From: DASQMT01 sp963827335
GTDB lineage: Bacteria > Actinomycetota > Thermoleophilia > Solirubrobacterales > Solirubrobacteraceae
Direction: 5' to 3'
Length of the DNA: 64,000 nt
Assembly (NCBI GenBank): GCA_963827335.1
Contig: CAWHAP010000015.1
Coordinates: forward strand, 620,001 to 684,000
Part shown: positions 7,533-15,553 of the stretch, in pieces
Layout: the number at the start of each line of letters is the position of its first letter
Numbering within the stretch: the stretch's first letter is position 1
Notes under the pieces: model-generated
Databases searched by the model: none
Told to the model about the DNA's origin: nothing
Seen by the model: the letters and a program-made list of their open reading frames with translations, nothing else
Made by a program: the position numbers and the translations under genes

Positions 7533-8484
7533 CCTCCCGCCCCGCCGCGAGCACCTCCTTGAACGAGCGGAAGCGGAAGATGAAGACGATCGCGGCGAAC
7601 CCGCACGCGAACGTCGTCACGCCGATCGCGATCTGCTGCCCGACGGAGTAGGCCGCCACGGTCGCCCCGGACGCCGAGCCGGCGAAGACCTTGACGAGCA
7701 GCGCCTGCTGGACCCCGGCGCCGCCCGGGGTGAACGGCACGAGCGCCGCGATGGCGTTGACGCCGAGCACGAGCAGCACGTTCTTCACCGAGCCGCCGAC
7801 GTTGAACGCGGAGAGCAGGAACCAGAAGGCGGCGAAGCGCAGCGCCCAGCCGCCGAGCTGGAGCAGCCAGACCTGGCGGAAGTAGCGCCGCCGGTCCTGG
7901 AGGATGGTCAGGCCCTGGCGCACGCGCGACCAGAAGGCGCGCACCCGCGCGGAGAGGAGCGCGAACGCCGCGAGCGCCGCGATCGCCAGCACCGTCAGGA
8001 GGAACAGCGCGAAGCGCGGGTGCGAGGCGAAGAAGGCGAGATCGAAGGCGGGCAGCGACGAGAAGTCCGGCGGCTTGGGGAACGCGCCCTGCGAGAAGGC
8101 GAAGATCAGGATCGGGATCGCCATCGACAGGTCGAAGAGCTGCTCGACGAAGAACGACGACCCGACCGCGGGGTAGCTCGAGTTCGGCACCGACGTCTTC
8201 GTGAGGAACAGCCGCACGATGTCGCCGCCGCGGGCCGGGACGACCGAGTTGAAGCCGTAGCCCGCGAGGTAGGCGCCCCACACCTGGCGGAACTCGATCC
8301 GCTCGCCGGGATAGGCAGCGCGCAGGATGCGGAACGACGCCAGGGCACGCACGCTCAGGTAGCCGATGAAGATCGCCATCCCGAGCAGCAGCGCGAGCCA
8401 GTTGACGGCCGCGAGGTTCGAGACGAAGTCGCCGACCGCGTCGAAGAACGAGGAGAAGGAGCTGCCGATCGACGCGAGGGGCAC
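7495..8484 (-). CDS. flippase-like/LPG synthase TM-domain membrane protein
   Basis: 329-residue integral membrane protein of the lysylphosphatidylglycerol synthetase TM (UPF0104) type, often called flippase-like. Eight or so helices are traceable. The family signature appears as GAYLAGYGFNSVVPARGGDIVRLFL around residues 70-94. Members are thought to handle lipids or polyprenyl-linked sugars in the cytoplasmic membrane; the substrate is unknown here. The GTG at 8484 is 7 bases after a minus-strand TAGGCT (8497-8492), indicating a leaderless mRNA. The catalytic soluble domain of true MprF is absent. Confidence 0.85.
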   Translation of the reverse strand: MPLASIGSSFSSFFDAVGDFVSNLAAVNWLALLLGMAIFIGYLSVRALASFRILRAAYPGERIEFRQVWGAYLAGYGFNSVVPARGGDIVRLFLTKTSVPNSSYPAVGSSFFVEQLFDLSMAIPILIFAFSQGAFPKPPDFSSLPAFDLAFFASHPRFALFLLTVLAIAALAAFALLSARVRAFWSRVRQGLTILQDRRRYFRQVWLLQLGGWALRFAAFWFLLSAFNVGGSVKNVLLVLGVNAIAALVPFTPGGAGVQQALLVKVFAGSASGATVAAYSVGQQIAIGVTTFACGFAAIVFIFRFRSFKEVLAAGREARKAPAEPRAPA

Positions 8485-8491
8485 CCTTTCC

Positions 8492-8497
8492 AGCCTA
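8492..8497 (-). promoter_or_regulatory. -10 hexamer for flippase-like gene
   Basis: Minus-strand TAGGCT ending 7 bases before the GTG at 8484. It overlaps the last codons and stop of the upstream Lrp gene, so the flippase-like gene can be transcribed independently as a leaderless message. Confidence 0.5.
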
Positions 8498-8932
8498 CGG
8501 CGCGCCTCGGGTGAACGCGCTCCGCAGCACGACGCGCGTGTCGGTCTCGCTCACCCCGCCCTCGCGCTTGAGATGGCGCAGGAGCCGGTCGAGCTCGGCG
8601 GTGTCGCGGCACGCCACGCGCAGCTGGTAGTCGAAGCGCCCGGTCACGTGCACGGCATCCGTGACCGGCTCGAGCCGCGCGGTCTCCGCCTCGAACTGCT
8701 CGTTCGTGCCCGACGCGGCGAGCCGCACGTCGATCAGCGCCACGAGCCCGCGGCCGGCCGCGCCCGGGTCGACGGTGGCCGTGAAGCCGGTGACGACGCC
8801 GTCGGCGCGCAGGCGCCGGACGCGGTCGGCCGCCGCGTTCGCGCTGAGGCCGACCGCGGCGCCGAGGTCGCGGAACGAGATGCGCCCGTTGCGCATCAGC
8901 TCGCCGAGGATCTCGCGGTCGATGTCGTCCAC
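8495..8932 (-). CDS. Lrp/AsnC-family transcriptional regulator
   Basis: 145-residue feast/famine regulator. N-terminal helix-turn-helix (DDIDREILGELMRNGRISFR and the following recognition helix) and a C-terminal AsnC effector domain beginning near residue 65 with GFTATVDPGAAGRG. The GTG at 8932 is chosen because the HTH starts immediately and a GACAAT hexamer ends 6 bases upstream; longer frames add non-homologous sequence. It is divergent from a LysE-type exporter with 70 bases between, the usual regulator-exporter arrangement, so it probably senses an amino acid and controls lysE-like export. Confidence 0.88.
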   Translation of the reverse strand: MDDIDREILGELMRNGRISFRDLGAAVGLSANAAADRVRRLRADGVVTGFTATVDPGAAGRGLVALIDVRLAASGTNEQFEAETARLEPVTDAVHVTGRFDYQLRVACRDTAELDRLLRHLKREGGVSETDTRVVLRSAFTRGAP

Positions 8933-9002
8933 GCCGCGATTGTCGCAGCTGCAGCCGGTTCCTGCTGGCGGAAGCGCAGCCGCCGGCGCTACCAACGGCG
9001 AT

Positions 9003-9611
9003 ATGCTCGAAGCGCTCGTCGCAGGCCTGCTCGCCGGCTGGGGCGTCGCGATCCCACTCGGGGCGATCGGCGTGATGATCGTCGACCTGGGCATGCGCGG
9101 CGGCCTGCGGCCCGCCGCGGTCGCCGCCGCGGGCGTGGCGACGGCCGACGTCCTCTACGCCGCGGCCGCCGCCGCGGCCGGCGCCGCGGTGGCCGGCGCG
9201 ATCGGGCCGCACGCCGCGGAGCTGCGGCTCGTCAGCGCCGGCGTGCTGGCGGTCGTGGCGATCGCCGGGCTGCGGGCGCTGCGGCGCCGGCCCGCGGAGG
9301 CCGTGGACGCCCCGCCCGCGGGCCGCGGGCTGTACCTGCGGTTCGTCGCGCTGACGTCGGTCAACCCCGTGACGGTCGCGTACTTCGCGGCGCTGATCGC
9401 CGGGCTGCCGGCGGTCGCGTCCGCCCCGGCCGGGACGAAGGTCGTGTTCGTCGCGGCCGCAGGGCTCGCCTCCCTGAGCTGGCAGCTCGTGCTGGCGGGC
9501 GCGGGCGCCGCGATGCACCACCGGCTGCCGCCGTCGGCGCGCGTCGCCACGGCGCTGGCCGGCAACGCGATCGTGCTCGCCCTGGCCATGCGGATGGCGC
9601 TCGCGTCGTAG
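9003..9611 (+). CDS. LysE-family amino-acid exporter
   Basis: 202-residue membrane protein of the LysE/RhtB translocator family with five to six helices. The family N-terminus appears as GWGVAIPLGAIGVMIVDLGM and the loop as LTSVNPVTVAYFAALIAG. It would export an amino acid or related compound across the cytoplasmic membrane by proton exchange. The divergent Lrp-type regulator supports amino-acid-induced expression. The start ATG is the first in frame after the regulator; a weak TACCAA hexamer lies about 6 bases before it. Confidence 0.85.
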   Translation: MLEALVAGLLAGWGVAIPLGAIGVMIVDLGMRGGLRPAAVAAAGVATADVLYAAAAAAAGAAVAGAIGPHAAELRLVSAGVLAVVAIAGLRALRRRPAEAVDAPPAGRGLYLRFVALTSVNPVTVAYFAALIAGLPAVASAPAGTKVVFVAAAGLASLSWQLVLAGAGAAMHHRLPPSARVATALAGNAIVLALAMRMALAS

Positions 9612-9621
9612 GCTGCGGCGC

Positions 9622-10248
9622 ATGGCCTTCCGCACCCTGCGCATCACCGAGATGGATCCGCTCGACGTCGCCGGCGTCCACTGGCTGCCCGTCCGCCACA
9701 CGCTCGGCGTGCAGGCGTTCGGCGTGAACGCCTACCGCGGCGACGCCGGCGAGCAGGTCATCGAGGAGCACACGGAGCAGGGCAGCGACCACGAGGAGAT
9801 GTACGTCGTGCTCCACGGGCGCGCGCGCTTCACGCTCGACGGCGAGGACGTCGACGCCCCGGCGGGCACCGCGGTGTTCCTCCCGGACCCGCCGACGCTG
9901 CGGGTCGCGATGGCCGAGGAGGACGGGACCGTCGTGCTCGCCGTCGGCGGCAAGCCGGGCGCGGGCTACGAGACCTCGACGTGGGAGTGGCGCTTCCGCG
10001 CGGCGCCGCTCGCGCGCGCCGGCGCCTACGCGGAGGCCGAGGCGGTCCTGCGCGACGGCCTCGCCGCCTACCCCGGCGACGGCGACATCCTCTACGAGCT
10101 CGCCTGCGTCGACGCCCTCGCCGGACGGCCCGAGCAGGCCGTCGAGCAGCTCGAGGCGGCGTTCGCCGCCGCGCCGCGGACCCGGGACTGGGCCGCGGAG
10201 GACGAGGACCTCGCGTCGCTGCGCGGGCGGCCGGACTGGCCGCTGTGA
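9622..10248 (+). CDS. cupin domain fused to a short TPR-like tail
   Basis: 208 residues. Residues 1-115 form a cupin with HTEQGSDHEEMYVVLHGRAR and a second motif around PAGTAVFLPDP, giving a small-molecule-binding beta-barrel. Residues 125-205 look like two TPR-type helical pairs (YAEAEAVLRDGLAAYPGDGD, then EQAVEQLEAAFAAAP). TAGGCT lies 7 bases before the ATG. It is followed without a gap by a metallophosphoesterase (GTGA overlap). No enzyme activity can be assigned. Confidence 0.8.
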   Translation: MAFRTLRITEMDPLDVAGVHWLPVRHTLGVQAFGVNAYRGDAGEQVIEEHTEQGSDHEEMYVVLHGRARFTLDGEDVDAPAGTAVFLPDPPTLRVAMAEEDGTVVLAVGGKPGAGYETSTWEWRFRAAPLARAGAYAEAEAVLRDGLAAYPGDGDILYELACVDALAGRPEQAVEQLEAAFAAAPRTRDWAAEDEDLASLRGRPDWPL

Positions 10249-10955
10249 CGGTCGCGGTCATCGCCGACGTCCACGGCAACGCCTGGGCGCTCGACGCCGT
10301 GCTCGCCGACGCGCGCGAGCGCGGGGCCGGAACGTTCCTCGACCTCGGCGACACGCTCGACGGCCCGCTCGACCCCGTCGGCACGGCCGACCGGCTGCTG
10401 GCGCTCGGCGCGCTCACCGTGCGCGGCAACCACGACCGGATGATGGTCGAGCGCGATCCCTCGACCGCGCACGGGCTGCTGCGGCCCGAGCACCGCGACT
10501 GGCTCGCTGCGCTCCCGGCGATCGCCGAGCACGAGGATCTCGTGCTGGTCCACGGCGCGCCGCACGACGACGGCACCATGCTGCTGGAGACGATGGACCC
10601 GGCCGGGACGTGCGAGCGGCCGCTCGCGGAGGTCGAGGCGCTGCTCGACGGGATCGACGCGCCGCTGATCCTCTGCGGCCACTCGCACACGCCGCGCCTG
10701 GTCGAGCTGCCGGACGGCCGGCGCGTGCTCAACCCGGGCAGCGTCGGGCTGCAGGCCTACCGCGACGCCGGGCCGCCGGCGTGGGCGATCGGCACCGGGA
10801 GCCCGCACGCGCGCTACGTGCTGCTGCATCGCGAGGACGGGCGCTGGCGGCCGGAGCAGCGCGTGGTCGCCTACCCGTGGCACGAGGCGGTCGCCAGGGC
10901 CGAGGCGGAGGAGCGCGCGGACTGGGCCGGGCCGCTGGCCACGGGGTGGCCGTGA
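10245..10955 (+). CDS. metallophosphoesterase, YfcE/MJ0936-like
   Basis: 236-residue calcineurin-like phosphoesterase. Metal ligands are visible in order: IADVHGN (D and H), LGDTLD, RGNHDRM, VHGAPH and GHSHTPR. The short family (Metallophos_2) usually hydrolyses phosphodiesters in the cytoplasm. The GTG at 10245 overlaps the cupin stop; the first strand begins within four residues of it, which fixes the start. Second gene of a tightly overlapped trio with the pentapeptide protein downstream. Confidence 0.87.
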   Translation: MTVAVIADVHGNAWALDAVLADARERGAGTFLDLGDTLDGPLDPVGTADRLLALGALTVRGNHDRMMVERDPSTAHGLLRPEHRDWLAALPAIAEHEDLVLVHGAPHDDGTMLLETMDPAGTCERPLAEVEALLDGIDAPLILCGHSHTPRLVELPDGRRVLNPGSVGLQAYRDAGPPAWAIGTGSPHARYVLLHREDGRWRPEQRVVAYPWHEAVARAEAEERADWAGPLATGWP

Positions 10956-11608
10956 AGGCGCGGCCCCCGGCCTCCCCGCGGCTGCCCGACGAGCTCGGCC
11001 CGGGCGAGGGGGTCGAGCTCGGCGACGACGCGCGCGTCGCGGGCGAGCGGGTCACGGGCCTCGAGGCGCCGGGCCTGAAGGCGCGCGGCATCGAGCTCGA
11101 GCGCTCCGTGCTGCGGAGCTGCACGTTCGACGGCGCCCGGCTCACCCGGCTGAGCGTCCGCGACTGCGAGCTCGAGCGCTGCAGCCTCGCGGGGCTGCTC
11201 GCGATCGACGGCGCGATGGCGCGCGTCCGGCTCACGGGCTGCCGGCTCTCGGGCCTCTCGTGGGCGGGCGGGACGCTCGAGGACGTGACGTTCTCCGACT
11301 GCGTGCTCGACCTCGCGGCCTTCCGCCAGGCGCGGCTGAACCGTGTCGCGTTCGACGGCTGCGTCCTGCGCGAGGCCGACCTCGCCGACGCCCGTGCGCG
11401 GTTCGTGCGGCTCGACGGCTGCGACCTCGCCGGCGCGACGTTCACCGGCGCCGCGTTCGCCGACAGCGAGCTGCGCCGCTGCACGCTGGAGGACCTGCAC
11501 GGCATCGACGGGCTGCGCGGCGCGGCGCTGGAGTGGCCGGCGATCGTGGGCCTGGCGGGCACGCTCGCGGGCGCGCTCGGCCTCCGCGTGCTCGACGAGG
11601 ACGAGTAG
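10952..11608 (+). CDS. degenerate pentapeptide-repeat protein
   Basis: 218-residue protein whose central part (about 30-185) consists of five-residue repeats of the A(D/N)Lxx type, for example CTFDGARLTRLSVRDCELER and DGCVLREADLADARARFVRL, enriched in Cys at intervals. This predicts a right-handed beta-helix. Relatives include DNA-mimic gyrase protectors (MfpA/Qnr), but many pentapeptide proteins have no known role, so gyrase protection is only a possibility. GTG start overlaps the metallophosphoesterase stop. Confidence 0.8.
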   Translation: MKARPPASPRLPDELGPGEGVELGDDARVAGERVTGLEAPGLKARGIELERSVLRSCTFDGARLTRLSVRDCELERCSLAGLLAIDGAMARVRLTGCRLSGLSWAGGTLEDVTFSDCVLDLAAFRQARLNRVAFDGCVLREADLADARARFVRLDGCDLAGATFTGAAFADSELRRCTLEDLHGIDGLRGAALEWPAIVGLAGTLAGALGLRVLDEDE

Positions 11609-11624
11609 CGGGGAAGATGGGGCC

Positions 11625-12020
11625 ATGTCCGCTTACACGAAGCTCAACCTCAAGCAGGACGTCGAGGACATGGCCAAGAAGTTCGGGCTCTCGCCGGGCA
11701 TGGAGTCGCACTTCGCGCGCCGTCCGCTCGAGCTCGAGCGGTCGGGCGTGAGCTACTTCAAGCTGGCGCCGGGCTTCCGCGCCCCGTTCGGGCACGTGCA
11801 CTCCGAGCAGGAGGAGGTCTACGTCGTCGCGAGCGGCAGCGCGCGGGTCGCCCTCGGCGACGAGGTGCTCGAGCTGGCGCAGTGGGACGCGGTCCGCATC
11901 GCACCGGGGACGATGCGCGGCTTCGAGGGCGGGGCGGAGGGCGCGGAGGTGATCGCCTTCGGCGCCCCCAACACCGACAACAAGGACGCCGAGATGGTGC
12001 AGGGGTGGTGGGCCGAGTGA
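11625..12020 (+). CDS. single-domain cupin protein
   Basis: 131-residue cupin. Motif 1 reads FGHVHSEQEEVYVVASGSAR, with His, His and Glu as likely metal ligands, and motif 2 lies around VRIAPGTMRGFEG. An unusual helical N-terminus (LNLKQDVEDMAKKFGL) precedes the barrel. The ATG is 6 bases after GAAGAT, a weak -10. It is the last gene before the repeat-rich gap at 12021-12516. Ligand unknown. Confidence 0.82.
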   Translation: MSAYTKLNLKQDVEDMAKKFGLSPGMESHFARRPLELERSGVSYFKLAPGFRAPFGHVHSEQEEVYVVASGSARVALGDEVLELAQWDAVRIAPGTMRGFEGGAEGAEVIAFGAPNTDNKDAEMVQGWWAE

Positions 12021-12033
12021 GCCGGCGCCGCAC

Positions 12034-12089
12034 GAACGTCAACACCCGCATTGAGGAGGCGGGACCGGTGGGGCGGCGCTCGCGAGGCG
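12034..12089 (+). repeat. A-family intergenic repeat, copy 1
   Basis: Direct repeat beginning GAACGTCAACACCCGCATTG and ending CGCTCGCGAGGCG. Nearly identical to copy 2 starting at 12107; the two differ mainly in ACCCG versus GGCGG and in a one-base spacing change near the end. Non-coding. Confidence 0.8.
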
Positions 12090-12094
12090 CGAAT

Positions 12095-12163
12095 GGCGGC
12101 CCCGGCGAACGTCAACGGCGGCATTGAGGAGGCGGGACCGGTGGGGCGGCTGCTCGCGAGGCG
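12095..12163 (+). repeat. A-family intergenic repeat, copy 2
   Basis: Starts GGCGGCCCCGGCGAACGTCA and then matches copy 1 through the terminal GCTCGCGAGGCG. The left part also matches a repeat at 44798, and the whole is found inverted at 12372-12442. Confidence 0.8.
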
Positions 12164-12187
12164 TGGAAGCGCTTCCATGCTCATCCG

Positions 12188-12348
12188 TGGCGACTTGATC
12201 TCGCTATCCGAGGTCAAAGCGCCACAGGTGACGAACTGACCCCGCTATCCGGGGCGAACTCGTCACGCTCGACGCCTTTGCCTCGCTATTCGAGGCGAAC
12301 TCGTCGAGCGTTGCGTTCTGATCCCGCACAACGGGATCAGAACGCAAC
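12188..12348. repeat. array of four abutting palindromic hairpins
   Basis: Four imperfect to perfect inverted repeats lie end to end. Unit 1, 12188-12224: arms of 16 (TGGCGACTTGATCTCG) around CTATC. Unit 2, 12228-12266: arms of 17 around CTATC. Unit 3, 12266-12310: arms of 20 around CTATT. Unit 4, 12310-12348: perfect 17-base arms (GTTGCGTTCTGATCCCG) around CACAA. All share a 9+5+9 core. Unit 1 belongs to the P palindrome family found at 51124, 56901 and 57817. No coding potential is apparent. Function unknown. Confidence 0.8.
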
Positions 12349-12371
12349 GGACGGTGTTGGAACTGCTTCGA

Positions 12372-12442
12372 CGCCTCGCGAATCGCCCCGCCCGACGGAC
12401 CCGCCTCCTCAATGCCTGGTGTTGACGTTCGCCGGGGCCGCC
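12372..12442 (-). repeat. A-family repeat, inverted copy 3
   Basis: Reverse complement of copies 1 and 2: it begins CGCCTCGCG and ends GTTGACGTTCGCCGGGGCCG plus CC. With copy 2 it brackets the hairpin array at 12188-12348, so the whole 12095-12442 block is a long inverted repeat enclosing four small palindromes. Confidence 0.78.
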
Positions 12443-12516
12443 GCTCGCACGCCGCGGAGCCGCTCGCGCGCCGCGGAGCCGCTCGCGCACCGTAGCGCCG
12501 TAGTGTCCCGCCGACC

Positions 12517-13626
12517 GTGCCGCACCCCACGCTGTCCCAGCGCGCGCTGAACCGCGCGCTGCTCGCCCGCCAGGGCCTGCTCGAACGGACCGACGCCGGC
12601 GTGCCGGCCATGCTCGAGCAGCTCGTCGGCTTGCAGGCGCAGGTCCCGTCGAACCCGTACATCGCCCTGCACGCGCGGCTGCGCGGATTCGACCCGCGCA
12701 CGCTCAGCGACCTGATCGAGCGGCGGGCCGCCGTGCGCGCGCAGACGCTGCGCGCCACGATCCACCTGCACACAGCGGCGGACTGCCTCGCGATCCAGCC
12801 CGTCACGCAGTCGGTGCTCGACCGGACGTTCCGCAGCTCCTGGCAGCGCCGGATGCGCGGCGTCGACCCCGCCCCCGTCGCTGCGGCCGGCGCGGCGCTG
12901 CTCGCCACGCGGCCCATGACGCGCGCGGAGCTGGTCCCGGAGCTCGCAGCGCGCTGGCCCGCCGCCGAGCCGGAGGCGCTCGCCCAGGCCGTCACCTATC
13001 GCTGCGCGCTCGTGCAGGTGCCGCCGCGCGGGCTGTGGCGCACGCCGGGCCAGGCCCGCTGGGCGCCCACGAGCGCGTTTGTGGACGCGGGGAACGGCAC
13101 GCCCGGGCCGCCCGGGAACGCCGACGCGCTGGTCCTGCGCTACCTCGCCGCGTTCGGCCCGGCCTCCGCGGCCGATCTGCGCACGTGGTGCGGGCTGACC
13201 GGGCTGCGCCCCGTCGTCGAGCGCCTGCGGCCCGGGCTGCGCGCCTTCCGCGACGAGCAGGGCCGCGAGCTGCTCGACGTGCCCGACGGGCCGCTGCCCG
13301 ACCCGGACACGCCTGCCCCGCCGCGCTTCCTGCCGGAGTACGACAACCTGACGCTCGCCCATCAGGACCGCTCCCGGGTGCTCGCCGGGCTCGGGCCGGG
13401 CGAGCCGTTCCCGCGCGGGACGTGGATCGGCACGCTGCTCGTCGACGGCTTCTACCGCGCGAACTGGAGCCTCGCCGAGACGGGCGACTGCGCGACGCTG
13501 ACCGTCGACCGCTTCGTCGCGCGGCGCGGCGACCCGCCCGGCGCGCGCGCGGCGATCGAGTCGGAGGCGCACGGCGTGCTGGCGCTCGTCGCGCCCGCCG
13601 CGGCACATCGCGTCGCGTTCGCGTGA
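12517..13626 (+). CDS. winged-helix DNA-binding protein, HTH_42/YcaQ type
   Basis: 369-residue protein of the HTH_42 (formerly DUF1006) family; the enterobacterial relative YcaQ/AlkX is a DNA glycosylase that unhooks crosslinks, but many actinobacterial members are uncharacterised. Family features are LLERTDAGVPAMLEQLVGLQ near the N-terminus, RATIHLHTAADCLAI in the middle, and LPEYDNLTLAHQDRSRVL near residue 270. The GTG at 12517 follows TAGTGT by 10 bases. It is convergent, without gap, with an MFS exporter. DNA repair activity is possible, not shown. Confidence 0.8.
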   Translation: MPHPTLSQRALNRALLARQGLLERTDAGVPAMLEQLVGLQAQVPSNPYIALHARLRGFDPRTLSDLIERRAAVRAQTLRATIHLHTAADCLAIQPVTQSVLDRTFRSSWQRRMRGVDPAPVAAAGAALLATRPMTRAELVPELAARWPAAEPEALAQAVTYRCALVQVPPRGLWRTPGQARWAPTSAFVDAGNGTPGPPGNADALVLRYLAAFGPASAADLRTWCGLTGLRPVVERLRPGLRAFRDEQGRELLDVPDGPLPDPDTPAPPRFLPEYDNLTLAHQDRSRVLAGLGPGEPFPRGTWIGTLLVDGFYRANWSLAETGDCATLTVDRFVARRGDPPGARAAIESEAHGVLALVAPAAAHRVAFA

Positions 13627-14829
13627 CTACGCGAGCGTCGCCCGCCGCGCGAGCGCCGTGCCGGCGCCGACCGCGGCGATCGCTCCCGCGCACAGCACCG
13701 CCGTCTCGTACGAGGCCGACTCGACGATCGCGCCGCCCGCGGCGTTCCCGGCCGCTGTGCCGGCCACGATCCCCATGACCATGACCGTGAACGCCTCGGT
13801 CGTCGTCCCGGGCGGTGCGACCCGGTCGAGCAGCGTCGAGCCGATCACCGTCGCCGGCGCCAGCAGCAGGCCGGCGAGCACGAGCAGGGGCACGAGGACC
13901 GCCGCCTCGTGCGCCACGGCGAGGAGGGCGAAGCCGCCGCCGAGGCCGAGGATCACCGACGCGAGCCGCACGGCGGCCGTGCCCGGCCACGTGCGCGCGC
14001 CGTAGACGAGGCCGCCGGCCAGGCTCCCCGCCGACAGCGCCGCCAGCAGCAGCCCGCCGGTGGCCGCGTCCCCGCGCTCGTCGGCGAACGCCGGCAGGGC
14101 GACCTGGACGATGCCGACCGCGATCCCGAACGCGCCGAGCACCGCGAAGACGGTGCGCATCCCCGGCGCCGAGAGCGGACCGAGCCAGCCGGCCGCGTGG
14201 CGCTCGCCGCGCCAGCGCCGGGAGGCGCCTGTCGCCGAGAAGCCGAGCCCGCCGCCGGCGCACATCGCCGCGGCCACCAGGACGGCCGCCGACGGGGACG
14301 CGAGCGCAACGAGCAGCGCGACGAGCACGGGCGCGGTGACCACGGCGACCTCGAACATGATCGACACGAGCGCGTAGGCGGTCTGGCGCTGCTCCTCGTC
14401 CTCGACGAGCGCGCCCCAGACGGACCGCATGGCCGCCGGCGCCTGCGGCAGCGACGCGCCGCCGCCGGCCGCGCAGAGCGCCAGCGCCCAGGTGGGCGCG
14501 TCCCCGGCCGCCGCCACCACGAGCGCGACGAGCGTCGCCGCGTGGGCCACCGCGGCGACGCGCAGCACCCCCGGCTGCCCCAGCCGGTCCATCAGCCGGC
14601 CCTGCGCCACCGCCCCGATCGCGTTGGCGAGCCCGAACGCGCCCACGACCCGCCCGGCCTCGGCGAACGACCCGCTCGCATCGCGCGCGAGCAGCAGGAT
14701 CGCGAGCCCGTACATCCCGATCGGCATGCAGCCGATCGCCGCGGCCACCACGGGCGCCCGCGCGCCCGGCAGCGACAGCAGCGCGCCGTAGCGCCGCGCG
14801 CCGGCGCGGAGGTGCGATGCCAGTGCCAT
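13627..14829 (-). CDS. MFS transporter, 12 helices
   Basis: 400-residue major facilitator superfamily permease. The loop 2-3 signature appears as GRLMDRLGQPGVLR (about 83-96), and helices repeat in two halves separated by a hydrophilic segment near residue 200 (TGASRRWRGERHAAG). It looks like a drug or sugar exporter; substrate unknown. The ATG at 14829 shares its A with the TGA of the upstream tyrosine phosphatase (TGATG), so translation is coupled. A much longer open frame upstream is a shadow of the phosphatase gene. Confidence 0.85.
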   Translation of the reverse strand: MALASHLRAGARRYGALLSLPGARAPVVAAAIGCMPIGMYGLAILLLARDASGSFAEAGRVVGAFGLANAIGAVAQGRLMDRLGQPGVLRVAAVAHAATLVALVVAAAGDAPTWALALCAAGGGASLPQAPAAMRSVWGALVEDEEQRQTAYALVSIMFEVAVVTAPVLVALLVALASPSAAVLVAAAMCAGGGLGFSATGASRRWRGERHAAGWLGPLSAPGMRTVFAVLGAFGIAVGIVQVALPAFADERGDAATGGLLLAALSAGSLAGGLVYGARTWPGTAAVRLASVILGLGGGFALLAVAHEAAVLVPLLVLAGLLLAPATVIGSTLLDRVAPPGTTTEAFTVMVMGIVAGTAAGNAAGGAIVESASYETAVLCAGAIAAVGAGTALARRATLA

Positions 14830-15548
14830 CAGGTCCCGGCGAGGCGGTGGCGCACCGCGGCCGCGTCGCGGTCCTCGAGCCCGCCGCGCGCGAGCTGCGC
14901 CGCGAGGTCGCGCTCGCCCAGCAGCGCGACGACGAGCGCCTCGGCGGTCGTCCCCCGCGCGGCCAGGAAGGACCGGAGCGCCGGACCCTGGTCGGGCTCG
15001 CCGTGCGCGGCGTAGCGGGCCGGCAGCCGCTCGGCGCTCAGCGCGTAGTCGGCCGCGATCGCGTCGGCGGGGACGCCGGCGAGGGCGAGCAGCAGCATCG
15101 TCACCTGCCCCGCGCGGTCGCGGCCGCCGCCGCAGTGGACCACGACGCCGCCGGGCCGCGCACGAGCGACGGCGGCGACCGCCGCCGCGCTGCGCTCCGG
15201 GAAGCGGTCGAGGTGGGGCCCGTAGTAGAGCGGCGTGCCGAACTGCGGGCCGGTCCGCCAGACGTCCCAGAACGCGCGGTCCTCGCCGGCGTCGAGCGGG
15301 ACCCGCACGGTCTCCACCGCCGCAGGCCGCGGCGCCGCGTCCGGGCACCGCTCGCCGGCGTCGCGCAGGTCCACGACCGTGCGGACGCCGTGCGCGACGA
15401 GCGCCGCCCAGCCCGCGGCCGTGAGCCCGTCCAGCGCGTCGGCGCGCACGACCGCGCCCCAGCGGGTGTGGCCCCCGTCCGCCGTCGGCAGGCCCCCGAG
15501 GTCGCGGACGTTGAAGCATCCGTCCCAGTCGAGGTGCCTGGACGGCAT
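14829..15548 (-). CDS. tyrosine phosphatase, Y_phosphatase3 family
   Basis: 239-residue cytoplasmic phosphatase. The P-loop HCGGGRDRAG gives the HCx5R signature with Cys139 and Arg145. The N-terminus FNVRDLGGLPTADGG and DLRDAGER are typical of the family related to mycobacterial PtpB. Substrates may be phosphotyrosine proteins or phosphoinositides. The ATG at 15548 lies 5 bases after the stop of bcp, and its stop overlaps the MFS start, so bcp, phosphatase and transporter may be one operon. Confidence 0.86.
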   Translation of the reverse strand: MPSRHLDWDGCFNVRDLGGLPTADGGHTRWGAVVRADALDGLTAAGWAALVAHGVRTVVDLRDAGERCPDAAPRPAAVETVRVPLDAGEDRAFWDVWRTGPQFGTPLYYGPHLDRFPERSAAAVAAVARARPGGVVVHCGGGRDRAGQVTMLLLALAGVPADAIAADYALSAERLPARYAAHGEPDQGPALRSFLAARGTTAEALVVALLGERDLAAQLARGGLEDRDAAAVRHRLAGT

Positions 15549-15553
15549 GCGTC

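Noticed and set aside
12188..12348. CRISPR-like array
   Set aside because: The units are palindromes of different sequence without uniform repeats or unique spacers, and no cas gene is present.
12310..12348. Intrinsic terminator
   Set aside because: The stem is perfect but no T-rich tract follows on either strand; Rho-independent termination is not supported by sequence alone.
12204..12995. Minus-strand frame through the palindrome array
   Set aside because: It translates repeats and the antisense of the winged-helix gene; no homology or promoter.
13627..15519. 630-residue minus-strand frame suggesting a phosphatase-transporter fusion
   Set aside because: The upstream part is out of frame with the tyrosine phosphatase motifs; the two genes overlap by TGATG instead.
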